This document shows, in pieces, positions 1 to 9,562 of a DNA stretch of 64,000 bases; the stretch's first letter is position 1, and each line of letters starts with the position of its first letter. Made by a program: the position numbers and the translations under genes. This DNA is from Pseudoxanthomonas beigongshangi. Its GTDB lineage: Bacteria; Pseudomonadota; Gammaproteobacteria; Xanthomonadales; Xanthomonadaceae. The notes beneath the pieces were generated by a model that made no database searches, was not told where the DNA came from, and saw nothing but the letters and a program-made list of their open reading frames with translations. The DNA lies in assembly GCF_016820515.1 (NCBI RefSeq), contig NZ_JADHDV010000015.1, positions 22,584 through 86,583 on the forward strand. Reading direction: 5' to 3'.

Positions 1-138
1 AACTCCAACTGGAAACCGTCCTCGGGGCGCAGCAGCGCGGCGATGCGGTGAATCGCCTGCAGCGCTTCGGCGCCCTCGGCATCGAAATGACCCAGGTGGC
101 GGTCCTGCTGCTGGACGAGAAGGCGATAGCTGGACATG
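1..138 (-). CDS. Hypothetical protein, 3' end outside the window
   Basis: Only the first 46 codons are in the window. The ATG at 138 starts a protein beginning MSSYRLLVQQQD and running off the left edge in an open frame. It begins 6 bases after the pdxY stop codon on the same strand, so it is probably the last gene of the yggS-pdxY transcript. The fragment is polar, with no signal peptide or membrane segment. I do not recognise the family. The ribosome site is weak (GAG a few bases upstream). Confidence 0.5.
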
Positions 139-144
139 GTGATC

Positions 145-1046
145 TCAGGGAGAAAGGGAGGAGGCGGGCAGCAGCAGCTCGCCGCTGCGATGGAGCAGGG
201 TGTGGCGAAGCGCCGCGACGACGCGTTCGCATGCCTGCGCGACCGCGTCGTCCAACGGAATTCCCGCCAGCAGGCGCGCGGCGAGTTCCGCGCTGAACAG
301 ATCGCCGGTGCCCTTGGTGTCGGCGGACAGGCGCGGATGCCGGATCACGCGGGTGCTGTCGCGGGTGACGACCGCCACCCACATGCATCCGGCTTCCCAT
401 GCCTCCGGCGCCGCGCTGGTGACGACCACCCAGCGGGTGCGGCCGGTCAACAGGCGGCGCGCGGCCGCGAACACGCTTTCGGGGGCGCGGCCATGATCCG
501 GCACCAGTTGCGCGAGTTCAAATCCGTTCGGGGTGATGCCATCGGCGAGAGGCAGCAGATGGCGCCGGTAGGCGTCGATCATGCCGGGGTCGACATAGAT
601 GCCGCTGTCGTGATCGCCGATCACCGGGTCGACAAACAGTTGCAGCTCCGGCAGTTCCACGCGAAGCCGGGCGATCCAAACCGCCAGCGCCGCGGCCTGC
701 GCGGGCTCGCCGAGGTAGCCGACCACCACCGCGCGTAGTTGCCGCAGCGCGCCGCGCGCGCGCAGGTCCGACAGATAGCCTTCGAACCACGGCAGCGGGA
801 TGACGCCGCCATGCAGGCTGGGATGTGCGGCGTGTTGCTCAGCAGCACCGTGGGCACCGCAGCCACGCTCAATCCGTGCGCCTCCAAGGCCGGTACGGCG
901 ACGGCGTTGCCGACCCGGCCATAGACGACCTGTGACTGCACGGACACCACGTCCAGCCGCAATGGCAGCGACGCGGCGTCCACCTGGTGGGTCACCGTCG
1001 CCAGCCGCTCCGCCAGTCCGGCGCCGCCGTCGTCGCGCAGGCTCAT
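145..1046 (-). pseudogene. pdxY: Pyridoxal kinase PdxY, interrupted by a one-base frameshift
   Basis: PdxY phosphorylates pyridoxal with ATP to make PLP in the cytoplasmic salvage pathway. The first 75 or so codons, from the ATG at 1046, read [20 protein letters not shown] and then LLSNTPH, the pyridoxal kinase N-terminus. At about 822-825 homology jumps frame and continues as [20 protein letters not shown], then [27 protein letters not shown] and DTKGTGDLFSAELAARL, the ATP-site end of the ribokinase-like fold. The text reads CAC ATC CCA where the family predicts CAC TAT CCC, so a single T is missing. Without it the reading frame would be intact at about 300 residues, the normal size. The start overlaps the yggS stop by 4 bases (ATGA), showing coupled translation. 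Either this is a recent inactivation or a sequencing error. Confidence 0.85.
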
Positions 1047-1861
1047 GCCGCGCTGCCTTCGCCGGGCCAGAAGTGGCTGTCGGGCAGGGCGCGGGCGCCG
1101 AAGATGGCCTGGCCGACCCGCACGACGGTGGCGCCTTCCTCGATCGCGATCTCGTAATCGCCGGACATGCCCATCGACAATTCATGCAGTTCGATGCCGG
1201 CCGGCGCCTGATCGCGCAGGCGATCACGCAGTTCCCGCAGCTGCACGAAACAGCGGCGCACCCGCTCGGCATCCTCGGAGAACACCGCCAGGGTCATCAG
1301 GCCGCGTACCCGCAGGGCGGAGAAGGCGGGCAGTTCGCGCAAGAAGGCGGCGACCTCCTCCTCCGGCAGGCCGTACTTGCTGGCCTCGCCCGAGGTATTG
1401 ACCTGCACGAACACGTCCAGCCCGCGTCCTTCCAGTTGCAGGCGCCGGTCCAGTGCCTCGGCCACGCGCAGGCTGTCCAGCGCCTGGAACTCGGCGGCGA
1501 ACCGCGCCACCAGCTTGGCCTTGTTGGTCTGCAGGTGGCCGATGACCGACCAGCGCAGATCCGTGAGGTCGGCCATCGCCTCCCACTTGCGATGCGCTTC
1601 CTGCACCTTGTTTTCCCCCAGCAGGCGGCAGCCCGCGGCATGGGCCAGGCGGATGTGCGGCTCGTCCATGGTCTTGCTGACCGGCAGCAGGCGCACGCCG
1701 GCGGGATCGCGACCGATCCGCGCGCAGGCCGCCCGCATGCGTGCATCGACTGCGGCGAGGTTGTGGTGGAAGTCCTCGACGCTCTCGGCGCGCGGATAGC
1801 GACCGTGCCGCGAATGCGAGGTGGAAGTGGACGGAACGGGAGCGGGGGAGGAGGTGTTCAC
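1043..1861 (-). CDS. yggS: YggS-family pyridoxal phosphate homeostasis protein
   Basis: 272 residues with a GTG start, preceded by AAGGAAA at a fitting distance. Proteins of this family (PLPBP/YggS) have the fold of an alanine racemase N-terminal barrel, bind PLP without catalysing a reaction, and keep free PLP and amino-acid pools balanced. Visible hallmarks are [10 protein letters not shown] near residue 60, holding the PLP lysine, then [46 protein letters not shown] and [28 protein letters not shown] split over the C-terminal third. The N-terminal 30 or so residues are Ser/Pro-rich and longer than usual, so the true start could be internal. It is the first gene of a transcript with pdxY and diverges from a MocR regulator, a fitting set for PLP salvage. 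Confidence 0.92.
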   Translation of the reverse strand: MNTSSPAPVPSTSTSHSRHGRYPRAESVEDFHHNLAAVDARMRAACARIGRDPAGVRLLPVSKTMDEPHIRLAHAAGCRLLGENKVQEAHRKWEAMADLTDLRWSVIGHLQTNKAKLVARFAAEFQALDSLRVAEALDRRLQLEGRGLDVFVQVNTSGEASKYGLPEEEVAAFLRELPAFSALRVRGLMTLAVFSEDAERVRRCFVQLRELRDRLRDQAPAGIELHELSMGMSGDYEIAIEEGATVVRVGQAIFGARALPDSHFWPGEGSAA

Positions 1862-1926
1862 CAGGATGGTTTCCTTTGCGTGAAGCGCGCGTTTGGCACG
1901 GGCGCCGTTGACACAGGCCAGATTCT

Positions 1927-1946
1927 ATATTGTCATGGGACAATAT
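1927..1946. promoter_or_regulatory. Perfect 20-bp inverted repeat, likely MocR operator
   Basis: ATATTGTC, four bases, GACAATAT. The right arm overlaps the ATG (1945) of the MocR gene. For the leftward yggS-pdxY promoter, a TATAGA-like -10 and a TTTTCA-like -35 flank or overlap the palindrome, so a protein bound here could control both directions. That the adjacent MocR protein binds it is inference. Confidence 0.6.
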
Positions 1947-3243
1947 GAAAATCACCGGAAACACCGCCGCCGAGATCTTCGAGCGCATCCGCCTGCTGGT
2001 GCGGAGCGGGCAATTGCGACCGGGCGATTCACTGCCGCCGGTGCGGGAACTGGCGCTCAACCTGGAGGTCAACCGCAACACCGTCGCCGCCGCCTACAAG
2101 CGCCTGGTCGCGGCGGGTATCGCCGCCACCCAGGGCAGGCTGGGCACGGTGATCCGCGGCGACGAGGTGCTGGGCGAGCAGGAGGGCACACCGCATGCCA
2201 CTCCATTGATCGATCTGGCCGGCGGCAATCCGAATCCGGACTGGCTGCCCGATCCCGCCGCCGCGCTGGCCTCGCAACGGCGACCGCCGCGGCTTTATGG
2301 CGCGCCGTTGATGAATCCCGAGCTGGAGACCTATGGCCGCGCATGGTTGTCGCCCGATTGCCCGGCCGGGCCGGCCATCGACCTGACCCACGGCGCGGTC
2401 GATGCGGTCGAGCGCCTGCTCGCCGCCTATCTCGCGCCGGGCGATCGGGTGGTGGTGGAGGATCCGTGCTTCCTCAGCAGCATCAACACCCTGCGCACCG
2501 CCGGCTTCGACGCCATCGGCGTGCCCATCGATGGCCAGGGCATGCGCGCGGACGCGCTCGAAGCCGCGTTGGAGCAGGGCGCACAGGCGGTGATCATCAC
2601 GCCGCGCGCGCACAACCCCACCGGTTGCAGCCTGGGCGCCAGCCGCGCGAAGGCGCTGCGCGCGGTGCTTGCGCGCCATCCGCACGCGCTGGTGATCGTG
2701 GATGACCATTTCGCGCTGCTGGCGAAGGCGCCGTACCACGACGTGATTCCGAAGAACGCGCAGCGCTGGGCGCTGGTGCGTTCGCTGTCCAAGGCGCTGG
2801 GGCCGGATCTGAGGCTGGCGTTCGTGGCATCCGATGCGCGGACCTCGAATCGCCTGCGCCTGCGCCTGGCGGGCGGCACCAGTTGGGTCAGCCACATCCT
2901 GCAGGACATCGCGCAGGCCTGCCTGCTGGATTCGCGCAACCGGCAGATCAAGGGGGCGCGGGAGGACTATGCGCGCCGCAGGCAGCAACTGGCCGAGGCG
3001 CTGCGCGACGAAAACATCGCGACCCCGGCGGCGGACGGCCTCAATCTCTGGTTGCCGCTGGCCACGGATGGCGGCCGAATCGCCGGCGATCTCGCCCGCC
3101 ACGGCTGGCTGGTGCGGGCGGGTGAAGCATTCGGCGTCGGCGCTCCGGCGCGCGGACTGCGTGTGACGATATCGACGCTGACGCCGGAGCAGGGCCGGCG
3201 CTTCGCCGCCGATCTGCGTGGTGCGCTTACGCGCGCCGGCTGA
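1945..3243 (+). CDS. MocR-type GntR/aminotransferase regulator, PdxR- or PtsJ-like
   Basis: About 432 residues from the ATG at 1945; an upstream TTG at 1930 is in frame but lies inside the palindrome. Residues 1-75 form a GntR winged helix (EIFERIRLLVRSGQLRPGDS, LPPVRELALNLEVNRNTVAAA). Residues 90-430 form a fold-type I aminotransferase domain, including HNPTGCSLG, the aspartate in VDDHFALL and the PLP-binding lysine in SLSKALGPDLRLAF. MocR proteins use the transaminase domain as a PLP or amino-acid sensor, not as an enzyme. Divergence from yggS-pdxY makes control of vitamin B6 salvage the likely role, as for PtsJ and PdxR. The precise ligand and whether it activates or represses are not visible. 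Confidence 0.88.
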   Translation: MKITGNTAAEIFERIRLLVRSGQLRPGDSLPPVRELALNLEVNRNTVAAAYKRLVAAGIAATQGRLGTVIRGDEVLGEQEGTPHATPLIDLAGGNPNPDWLPDPAAALASQRRPPRLYGAPLMNPELETYGRAWLSPDCPAGPAIDLTHGAVDAVERLLAAYLAPGDRVVVEDPCFLSSINTLRTAGFDAIGVPIDGQGMRADALEAALEQGAQAVIITPRAHNPTGCSLGASRAKALRAVLARHPHALVIVDDHFALLAKAPYHDVIPKNAQRWALVRSLSKALGPDLRLAFVASDARTSNRLRLRLAGGTSWVSHILQDIAQACLLDSRNRQIKGAREDYARRRQQLAEALRDENIATPAADGLNLWLPLATDGGRIAGDLARHGWLVRAGEAFGVGAPARGLRVTISTLTPEQGRRFAADLRGALTRAG

Positions 3244-3258
3244 TCGCCGGCGCCAGGT

Positions 3259-4902
3259 TCATGCCTTGAAGCCGCGCCGGCCGCGTTCCACCGACAGCCG
3301 ATGGGTGCCGGCCAGCGCCAGGCTGCGTTCCTTCACGGTGCGCAGGAACCGCCATTCGCCGGTGACCTGCTGCGGAGTGATGTCCAGGCGCATGTAGCCG
3401 CGCTGGCTGGTGTCGGCCCAGGCCAGTTCCGGATTGGTGGCGACCAAGGCGGCGGCGACCTGTTTCGGATCCACGGCCATGTTTCCCTCCATGCCGTGCG
3501 AGCTCACGCTGTGGCCGGCGAACTCGGTGCCGGCGGGGCGGCCGTCCTCGACCAGCGAGTACGCCCAGGCGTTGTGGCTGTCGCCGGACAGCATCACCAG
3601 ATCCGCGTCCGCCTGCTGGGCCGCGCGCAGCAGGCGCGAGCGCGCAGCCGGATAGCCATCCCAGCGGTCCATCCACATCGGCACGCCCTGGCGCGACGCG
3701 CGCACGTCGCGGCGGAACTTGTCGGCCACGCGCTCGCCGGCCTCGGGCCGGAGCCAGCCCGGCATCTGCTCCGGCATCAGGGTGCGGCCGAGGATCGTGC
3801 CCATGCCCACCATCTGCCAGGTGGAGCTGGCGGCGTTGCGGGCGAATTCGCGCGACAGCCAGTGTTCCTGATCCGAACCGAGCATGGTCGCCGCCGGATC
3901 CTGCCAGGCACCGTCACGAAAACGCCGCAGCGCCGCGTCCGGATCCGCTGACTGGTGCGCCTCGGCCAGTTCCGCCGCCGGTGGCCGCGTGCGCGCCAGC
4001 ACCCGTGATTCGGTGCGGTACAGGGTCGCGAGGGAGCCGATCGGATAGGCCTTCCACGGTTCTTCCGATATCGGCATCCACTCGCGATAGGCCTGCATCG
4101 CCGCCATGCGCCGGGTGTTCCAGTCGCCCTCGGCGGCCGGCTGGTGATTCTGTGCGCCGCCTTCCCAACTGTCGTTGGTGATTTCATGGTCGTCCCACAG
4201 CGCCAGCATTGGCGCCATGCGGTGCAGTTGCCGCAAATCCGGATCCGCCCGGTAGCAGGCGAAGCGCAGCCGGTAGTCGGCCAGGCTGATCATCTCGTGG
4301 TCGTGCGCGGGCAGGACCTCGCGCACGGCGATGCGGTCTTTTTCCTTGTAGGAACCGATACCGTACTCGTAGATGTAATCGCCCACGTGCAGCCACAAGT
4401 CGAGATCGTCGCTCGCCGCCGCGTGCGCATAGGCGTTGAACCAGCCCATCGGCAGGTTGGAGCAGGAGAACAGGCCCAGTCCGAACCTTTCGACCTCGCC
4501 TTCCGGCAGGGTGCGGGTGCGGCCGACCGGCGATCGGGTGCCGTCCGGCGCGATGAAGCGATACCAGTACGTCGTGCCGGGCCGCAGTCCGTCCACGGTC
4601 TGCTTGACAGTCCAGTCGCGATGGGCGCCGGTGCTGGACTGGCCGCCCGAGACCACCCGGGTGAATTCGCGATCCAGCGCCACTTCCGCGACCAACCGCG
4701 CTTCGTCCGCGCCGCCGGCCGGCACGTAGCGGGTCCACAGCAGCATGCTGTCCGGTCCGGGTTCGCCGCTGGCGACGCTGTGGGTGAATCCCCGCGCGCC
4801 CAGCAGTTCCATCGCCAGGCCGCGGCCGCCCGGCAGCGCCAGCATGCCCAGGCCCAGGGTGCCGCCGACGATCAGGCGACGACGTTCGATGTTCACGCTC
4901 AA
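3259..4902 (-). CDS. PhoD-type alkaline phosphatase/phosphodiesterase, Tat-exported
   Basis: 547 residues from a TTG start. The TTG overlaps the upstream gene's stop as TTGA and has GGAG eight bases upstream; a GTG at 4896 is a less well placed alternative. The N-terminus is a twin-arginine signal (ERRRLIVGGTLG), as PhoD enzymes need to load metal before export. Family motifs follow: FTHSVASGEPGPDSMLLWTR (N-terminal purple-phosphatase-like domain), then the catalytic core with FSCSN, LWLHVGDYIYEYG, LWDDHEITNDSWEGGA and LVMLSGDSHNAWAYSL, whose Asp, Asn and His residues bind Ca/Fe. The product should release phosphate from mono- or diesters in the periplasm. It is the last gene of a sigma/FecR-controlled TonB receptor locus. 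Confidence 0.9.
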   Translation of the reverse strand: MSVNIERRRLIVGGTLGLGMLALPGGRGLAMELLGARGFTHSVASGEPGPDSMLLWTRYVPAGGADEARLVAEVALDREFTRVVSGGQSSTGAHRDWTVKQTVDGLRPGTTYWYRFIAPDGTRSPVGRTRTLPEGEVERFGLGLFSCSNLPMGWFNAYAHAAASDDLDLWLHVGDYIYEYGIGSYKEKDRIAVREVLPAHDHEMISLADYRLRFACYRADPDLRQLHRMAPMLALWDDHEITNDSWEGGAQNHQPAAEGDWNTRRMAAMQAYREWMPISEEPWKAYPIGSLATLYRTESRVLARTRPPAAELAEAHQSADPDAALRRFRDGAWQDPAATMLGSDQEHWLSREFARNAASSTWQMVGMGTILGRTLMPEQMPGWLRPEAGERVADKFRRDVRASRQGVPMWMDRWDGYPAARSRLLRAAQQADADLVMLSGDSHNAWAYSLVEDGRPAGTEFAGHSVSSHGMEGNMAVDPKQVAAALVATNPELAWADTSQRGYMRLDITPQQVTGEWRFLRTVKERSLALAGTHRLSVERGRRGFKA

Positions 4903-6089
4903 GGTTGTTTCTCCGTATCGACCCGGGTGAAGGGCGCGTCCACGTTCCCCGTCCACCGTGTCAGGTTGATTTCAGCGGTCTGCGCGCCCTTGGCGCCTGA
5001 ATTGATCGCCAGATAGAACAGGCCCCGGCCGACCGGCTGGAAGCCGACGTCGGCTTTCTGATGCCAGCCGCGCACGCCGCTGGCCTCGTCCTTCAATCCC
5101 TCATCGGCCAGTGCAAGCAGACGGCCCCGTTCCCAGCCATCCCCGTCGCGAGCGGGAACACCCACCAGATCGTCCAGGCGTGGCGCGGCGCGCGCGTCGA
5201 TCGCGAACAATCCGTAGTTGGGGAAGGAAGGCTTCTTGCCGGGATACACGCCCATGAACCAGCGTTGCGATGCGCCGTCGTAGGCCAGGGTTTGCACGCC
5301 ATAGGTGGTGTTGCCCGTACGGACGAAGTATTTGCCGTGCGGTGCACGCGGACCGCTGTGGTGCGGCGCGGCTTCATCCAGTGGGCGGGCAAGCGCGTCC
5401 CATCCCTGGATGTCGTATTGCAGCAGCACCTGGTGATCGTTGTCTTCGCGGGCGGTGTTGCCGTAGATGCCGTAGGCGACCGTGAGCAGGCGCGATCCGT
5501 CCACACGGCCGAAGGCCGGACCAAAGCCGACGCCGTCGATGCCGGAACAGCCATAGTGGTGATCGGGCGTGGCCGCGACATTGCCGTCGAAGCGGCCATT
5601 GCCGTCCAGGTCGGCGGTGTAGTCCGCGGCCACCTCCGGCAGGTAGACGGTACGCAGGATATCCGTGCCGTCGGCTGAGACGCCGACGCGGTCGATGCGG
5701 TCCACATCGATGACGGCGATATAGAATGCCTGGTCAGCCTTGTACTCGAGCGAACCGTAGAGCTTGCCGTCGTCCGGATTGAAGTCGAGATCGCCCAGAT
5801 GGCCGCTCCAGCCCACCAGCGTGCCAATCAGCCTGCCGCTGAAGTCGTACTTCGCCAGCAGATCGGTGAACGAGTAATAGACATGGCCACGTTCGAGATC
5901 CACCGCGATGCCCTGGACATGTCCGGAAGCCCACGTGCCGCCGTTCTGCGTTGACGGCAGCCGCGGCGCGGGTACGGGATTCGCGGTGCCGGCCCACGCC
6001 GGGATGGACACGCCGGACACGATGGATATCAGGCAGAGGCCGGCGAACCATCGGATCCGGTGCGGGAGTCGATGGCCATCACGGCGCAT
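4899..6089 (-). CDS. Secreted protein of unknown function, probable beta-propeller-like
   Basis: About 396 residues. The ATG at 6089 gives an RR-containing basic start, a hydrophobic stretch (WFAGLCLISIVSGVSIPAWA) and a cleavage-like AWA-G, so export by Sec is likely; ATGs at 6119 and 6125 are alternatives, and none has a strong ribosome site. The body is rich in Asp and aromatic residues with repeated strand-like units such as GIAVDLERGHVYYSF, LDFNPDDGKLYGSLEY and YGVQTLAYDGASQRWFMGVY, as in phytase- or NHL-like propellers, but I cannot name a family. Its stop overlaps the PhoD start (TTGA), so the two are translationally coupled and probably act together outside the inner membrane. Confidence 0.75.
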   Translation of the reverse strand: MRRDGHRLPHRIRWFAGLCLISIVSGVSIPAWAGTANPVPAPRLPSTQNGGTWASGHVQGIAVDLERGHVYYSFTDLLAKYDFSGRLIGTLVGWSGHLGDLDFNPDDGKLYGSLEYKADQAFYIAVIDVDRIDRVGVSADGTDILRTVYLPEVAADYTADLDGNGRFDGNVAATPDHHYGCSGIDGVGFGPAFGRVDGSRLLTVAYGIYGNTAREDNDHQVLLQYDIQGWDALARPLDEAAPHHSGPRAPHGKYFVRTGNTTYGVQTLAYDGASQRWFMGVYPGKKPSFPNYGLFAIDARAAPRLDDLVGVPARDGDGWERGRLLALADEGLKDEASGVRGWHQKADVGFQPVGRGLFYLAINSGAKGAQTAEINLTRWTGNVDAPFTRVDTEKQP

Positions 6090-6235
6090 GCAGGTAGGCA
6101 AGGAACGGGGAGGGTGCATGAACATGTCCGTCGAGGCGGAATCCGCGCCGAGCCACCGGTGCGGAGAGGGCCCGCGACGCCGGGCCGGATCCGTGCACGT
6201 CGCGGGAAGGGGAGGGTCGCCGGCCTCGCGCGGCC

Positions 6236-9200
6236 TCAGAACCTGGCCTTGATGCCGAAATTCCACATCGAGCCGTAGACGGTGTACTGCTGGACCCGGC
6301 CGGGCACGTTGGAATAGATGATGTCGGGCTCGTTGAAGATGTTGCGTCCGGCCAACTGCAACTCGATGTTCTCGGTGAGCTTGTAGCTGGCGCTGATGTT
6401 CCAGAGCTCGCGCGGGGTGTGGTAGAGGATGCCGTTGTTGGCGGTGGTCGGCGTGTTGCTCAGCGCGCTGACCCGGTACGTGCCCTGGCGGTTGCCGTTG
6501 ATCTGGAGATCGAAGCGGCCGTAGTTGTAGCGGATACCCCAGTTGGCCGCCTGTTCCGGCATGTTCTGGCGCTCGCCGTCCGGATTGACCTTGGTGTAGG
6601 AGCCGTACAGGCTCAGCCCGCGAAACGCGCCGGGCAGGAAGGTGAGCTGCTGGCTGTACTCCAGGGTAAGGCCTTCGTTGGTGCTGGTGCCGGGCAGGTT
6701 CTGCGCGCTGCGGAAGGTGTAGCCGGAATACTCGTCCGGATCGAAGCCGACATCCTCCGGATTGACGGTGATGCCGGTGACCTGCATGTCCTTCATGTCC
6801 AGTTTGTAGTAGGACAGGCCAACGATGCCGGACGGTTCCAGGTAGTACTGCAGGCTGGCGAAGTACTTGGTGGAGTGCTCGGGCTTGAGCAGCGGATTGG
6901 GCACGTTGACGACCATCGTGTCCTCGTTGACCGACACCACGCCGCCCAGGTTGCCGTAGTCCGGGCGCAGGATGGATTCGCTGAAAGCCAGCTGGCCGAC
7001 CAGCCTGTCGGTGAAGTCGTACTTGATGCCGCCGCTGAGGAACCAGTCCTCGTACTGGCCGCGGCGCATAGAGTAGGCGCCGTTGTTGTACTGGTACAGC
7101 AGCCCTTCGACGGTATTGACCGACAGCCCGGCCTCGGTCACTTCGCTGGCCGGGCGAACATTCGCCACGCGCGCGGCGGTACGGGTCTTCTCGTAGCGCA
7201 GGCCCAGATCGAAACGGGCCTTGCCAATCCGGGTCTGCGCCTCGATGTAGGCGGCGTCGACCTGTTCCTGGATACGCTTGTTGTTGTCCAGCCGGCGCTT
7301 CAGGTTGCCCACTGTGTCGGCGACGAAATACTCGGGATGTTCCCGGTAGATGTCGTACACCGCGTAGTTGTTGTCGGCGCGCCAGTTCTGCTGGTTCATG
7401 TTGCCGGCGTCGAAGCCGAGGATGCCGAACTGGTAGTGCTGGGTCCACGGGATCACGGCGGCGGGATCGCGCTGGCTCAGATCGCCGTTGGGACCAACGT
7501 ACTGGTACTGCTGGTAGGACCCCTCGTTGGTGCGCCAGTCGTTGCTGCGGCTGCCGAAGCCGCCCATCAGGGTGATCGGCAGGTCGCGAATGGTCAGGTG
7601 CTTCTTCAGATCCAGGTAGGCGCCGTACTGATCGTTCACTGCGTCGGACTGGGCCGTGCGCACGTTGTTGCCGATGTCGGCATCGCGGTTGTAGCTGGTC
7701 GGATCCCCCCAGGGACGGCCGGCGGTCTGGGCCAGCGTCCACGCGTTGGAGCCCTCGGTCGGCCGGTCCATGGTGAAGCCGATGCCGGTCAGCCAGCTGT
7801 CGGTGCGCTGGAAGAAACCCTCGTCGTTGTCGCGGAAATTGAATTCTGAGCGCGAGTAACTGCTGCGCAGGGTGGCTTCGAAGGTATCGTTCTTGAACTC
7901 CAGCTTCGGCGCGATCGTGTAGGTGGGCGTGCCGGCATAGCGGTGGGAGTACTCGGTACGCAGGCGGGTGTTGTTGCCGTTGGGATTGACCACGATATGG
8001 GTGGGCGTGGAATCCGGCGTGGCATAGGAGGCCGTGGGCGTGCCGAAATACAGGAACGTGTACTGGTTGAAGTACTCGACGTCATAGAACGAGTAGGTGC
8101 TGCGCAGGGACAGGACCAGTTCGTCGGTGAGCTGGTAGTCGGTGCTCAGGTTGGCCGCCGTGCGGCTGGTCATCTTCGGACCCGGTCGCCACATCACCCG
8201 GTAGGGCATGACCCGGCCGTCCGCCAGGTAGGACCAGTCGGTCTGGATGCGATCCTGCTGGACGTAGTTGGCGTTGTAGCTGGTATTGAACTCCACGCCC
8301 AGGCGACCTTCCAGGAATACGTCGCCGAAACCGAACTGGGCCGAGGGATAGAGGGTCGAGTGCTTGCGATCGTCGGGAAAGTACTTGCGCGAAAGCGTGG
8401 AGTCGGAGGTGCCCACGCCGCCCAGCTGGGCCACGATCTGGCGGCCGGTGCGGTTGAACGCGTACTTGCTGCGCAGGTTGATCTGGCCGCCCGGGGAGTC
8501 GGCGTCCATGCTGGCGGTCAGCGTGTTGTTCAGTTCGATGGACTCGATGCCGGTGATGGACATCTGTTCGAACGAGTTCTGCCGGCCGGTGTTGTTGTTG
8601 GAGGTCGCGGTCGCCATGCGGGCGCCGTCGATGGTGAAGGTCGAGTATTTCGGATCCAGGCCGCCGATGCGCACGGCGGTGGCATCCACCTCCGTGTAGT
8701 CGAGCGAGATGCCGGGCATGGACTTCATGAACTCGCCGACGTCGCCCATGGTCAGGGCGCCATAGTTGTCGGCGGCGACTACGTTCTTCGCGTTCATCGC
8801 CGCGCGGCGCTCCATGATCGCGCTGGCCTGGCCCTCGCGCTTGGCGGTGACCATGATCATGTCCATCTCGACCGCCTCGCCGCCGCCACTGGCGCCGGCA
8901 CCGGCGTAGGAAGGCACCTTCAGTTCGAAATCCAGCGTGGAGACCTGGCCGGCGGCAACGCTGGCCACCGCTTTCGATTCCTGCAGGCCGGTGTACCTGA
9001 CGGTGACGGTGACATCGCCCGCCGGCAGTCCTGACAGGCGGAAATTGCCGCCATCCTCGGAGTAGGTGACAAGGGTGGTGCCTTCGACCCGGATCTCGGC
9101 GTTGCGCACGTATTCGCCGGTGGCAGTGTTGAGCACGCGGCCGCGCAGGCTGCCGGTGCCGATCTGCGGCCCGGAACGCGGACGTTCGGGCGCGACGTCG

Positions 9201-9505
9201 TCGGCCTTCTGCAACAGGATGATGTTGCCCTCGTCGGATTTCACTTCCAGCCCGGTCCCTTCCAGCAACAGGCGAAGGGCTTCGCGCGCATCCATCTCGC
9301 CCACGATGGCCGGCGCCTGGATGCCTTCCAGCGAACCGGCCGGCGCGATGATCTGCAGTTGCGCCTGCCGTGCCAGCTCCGGGATGGCCGTCACCGCGGG
9401 CTGCGCGGGCACTTCGAACTTGCGCTGCTGCGCCATGGCCGGGGACGTGCAGGCCAATGCGGCGAGGATGGCGCTGGTCAACAGGACTTTCTCGTAGCGA
9501 TTCAT
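6236..9505 (-). CDS. TonB-dependent receptor with STN signalling domain
   Basis: 1089 residues. A signal peptide ending PAMA-Q is followed by a secretin/TonB short N-terminal domain (residues 30-100, ELARQAQLQIIAPAGSLEGI), the part that signals to a FecR-type anti-sigma factor. Next come a carboxypeptidase-regulatory-like domain (GSLRGRVLNTATGEYVRNAE, about 120-200), the plug (about 235-345, MGDVGEFMKSMPGISLDY) and a large 22-strand barrel ending in Phe (WNFGIKARF), the outer-membrane assembly signal. Upstream lie fecR and an ECF sigma gene, and the promoter between is ECF-like. Downstream genes encode a secreted protein and a PhoD phosphatase, so a phosphorylated organic compound is a plausible substrate; this is inference from context. 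Confidence 0.93.
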   Translation of the reverse strand: MNRYEKVLLTSAILAALACTSPAMAQQRKFEVPAQPAVTAIPELARQAQLQIIAPAGSLEGIQAPAIVGEMDAREALRLLLEGTGLEVKSDEGNIILLQKADDVAPERPRSGPQIGTGSLRGRVLNTATGEYVRNAEIRVEGTTLVTYSEDGGNFRLSGLPAGDVTVTVRYTGLQESKAVASVAAGQVSTLDFELKVPSYAGAGASGGGEAVEMDMIMVTAKREGQASAIMERRAAMNAKNVVAADNYGALTMGDVGEFMKSMPGISLDYTEVDATAVRIGGLDPKYSTFTIDGARMATATSNNNTGRQNSFEQMSITGIESIELNNTLTASMDADSPGGQINLRSKYAFNRTGRQIVAQLGGVGTSDSTLSRKYFPDDRKHSTLYPSAQFGFGDVFLEGRLGVEFNTSYNANYVQQDRIQTDWSYLADGRVMPYRVMWRPGPKMTSRTAANLSTDYQLTDELVLSLRSTYSFYDVEYFNQYTFLYFGTPTASYATPDSTPTHIVVNPNGNNTRLRTEYSHRYAGTPTYTIAPKLEFKNDTFEATLRSSYSRSEFNFRDNDEGFFQRTDSWLTGIGFTMDRPTEGSNAWTLAQTAGRPWGDPTSYNRDADIGNNVRTAQSDAVNDQYGAYLDLKKHLTIRDLPITLMGGFGSRSNDWRTNEGSYQQYQYVGPNGDLSQRDPAAVIPWTQHYQFGILGFDAGNMNQQNWRADNNYAVYDIYREHPEYFVADTVGNLKRRLDNNKRIQEQVDAAYIEAQTRIGKARFDLGLRYEKTRTAARVANVRPASEVTEAGLSVNTVEGLLYQYNNGAYSMRRGQYEDWFLSGGIKYDFTDRLVGQLAFSESILRPDYGNLGGVVSVNEDTMVVNVPNPLLKPEHSTKYFASLQYYLEPSGIVGLSYYKLDMKDMQVTGITVNPEDVGFDPDEYSGYTFRSAQNLPGTSTNEGLTLEYSQQLTFLPGAFRGLSLYGSYTKVNPDGERQNMPEQAANWGIRYNYGRFDLQINGNRQGTYRVSALSNTPTTANNGILYHTPRELWNISASYKLTENIELQLAGRNIFNEPDIIYSNVPGRVQQYTVYGSMWNFGIKARF

Positions 9506-9562
9506 GATCCGTGTGTTCTCAGGAAATCTGCGTGGGTGGCGGTACTGAGAACTGAGAGACTC

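Noticed and set aside
1908..1931. TTGACA with TATATT as a sigma70 promoter for the MocR gene
   Set aside because: The spacing is only 12 bases; with 17 bases the -10 would be TGTCAT, too poor to call.
4899..7742. Very long minus-strand frame running into the TonB receptor gene
   Set aside because: Only the part below about 6089 is protein-like with a signal peptide; the rest lies across the receptor gene in another frame.
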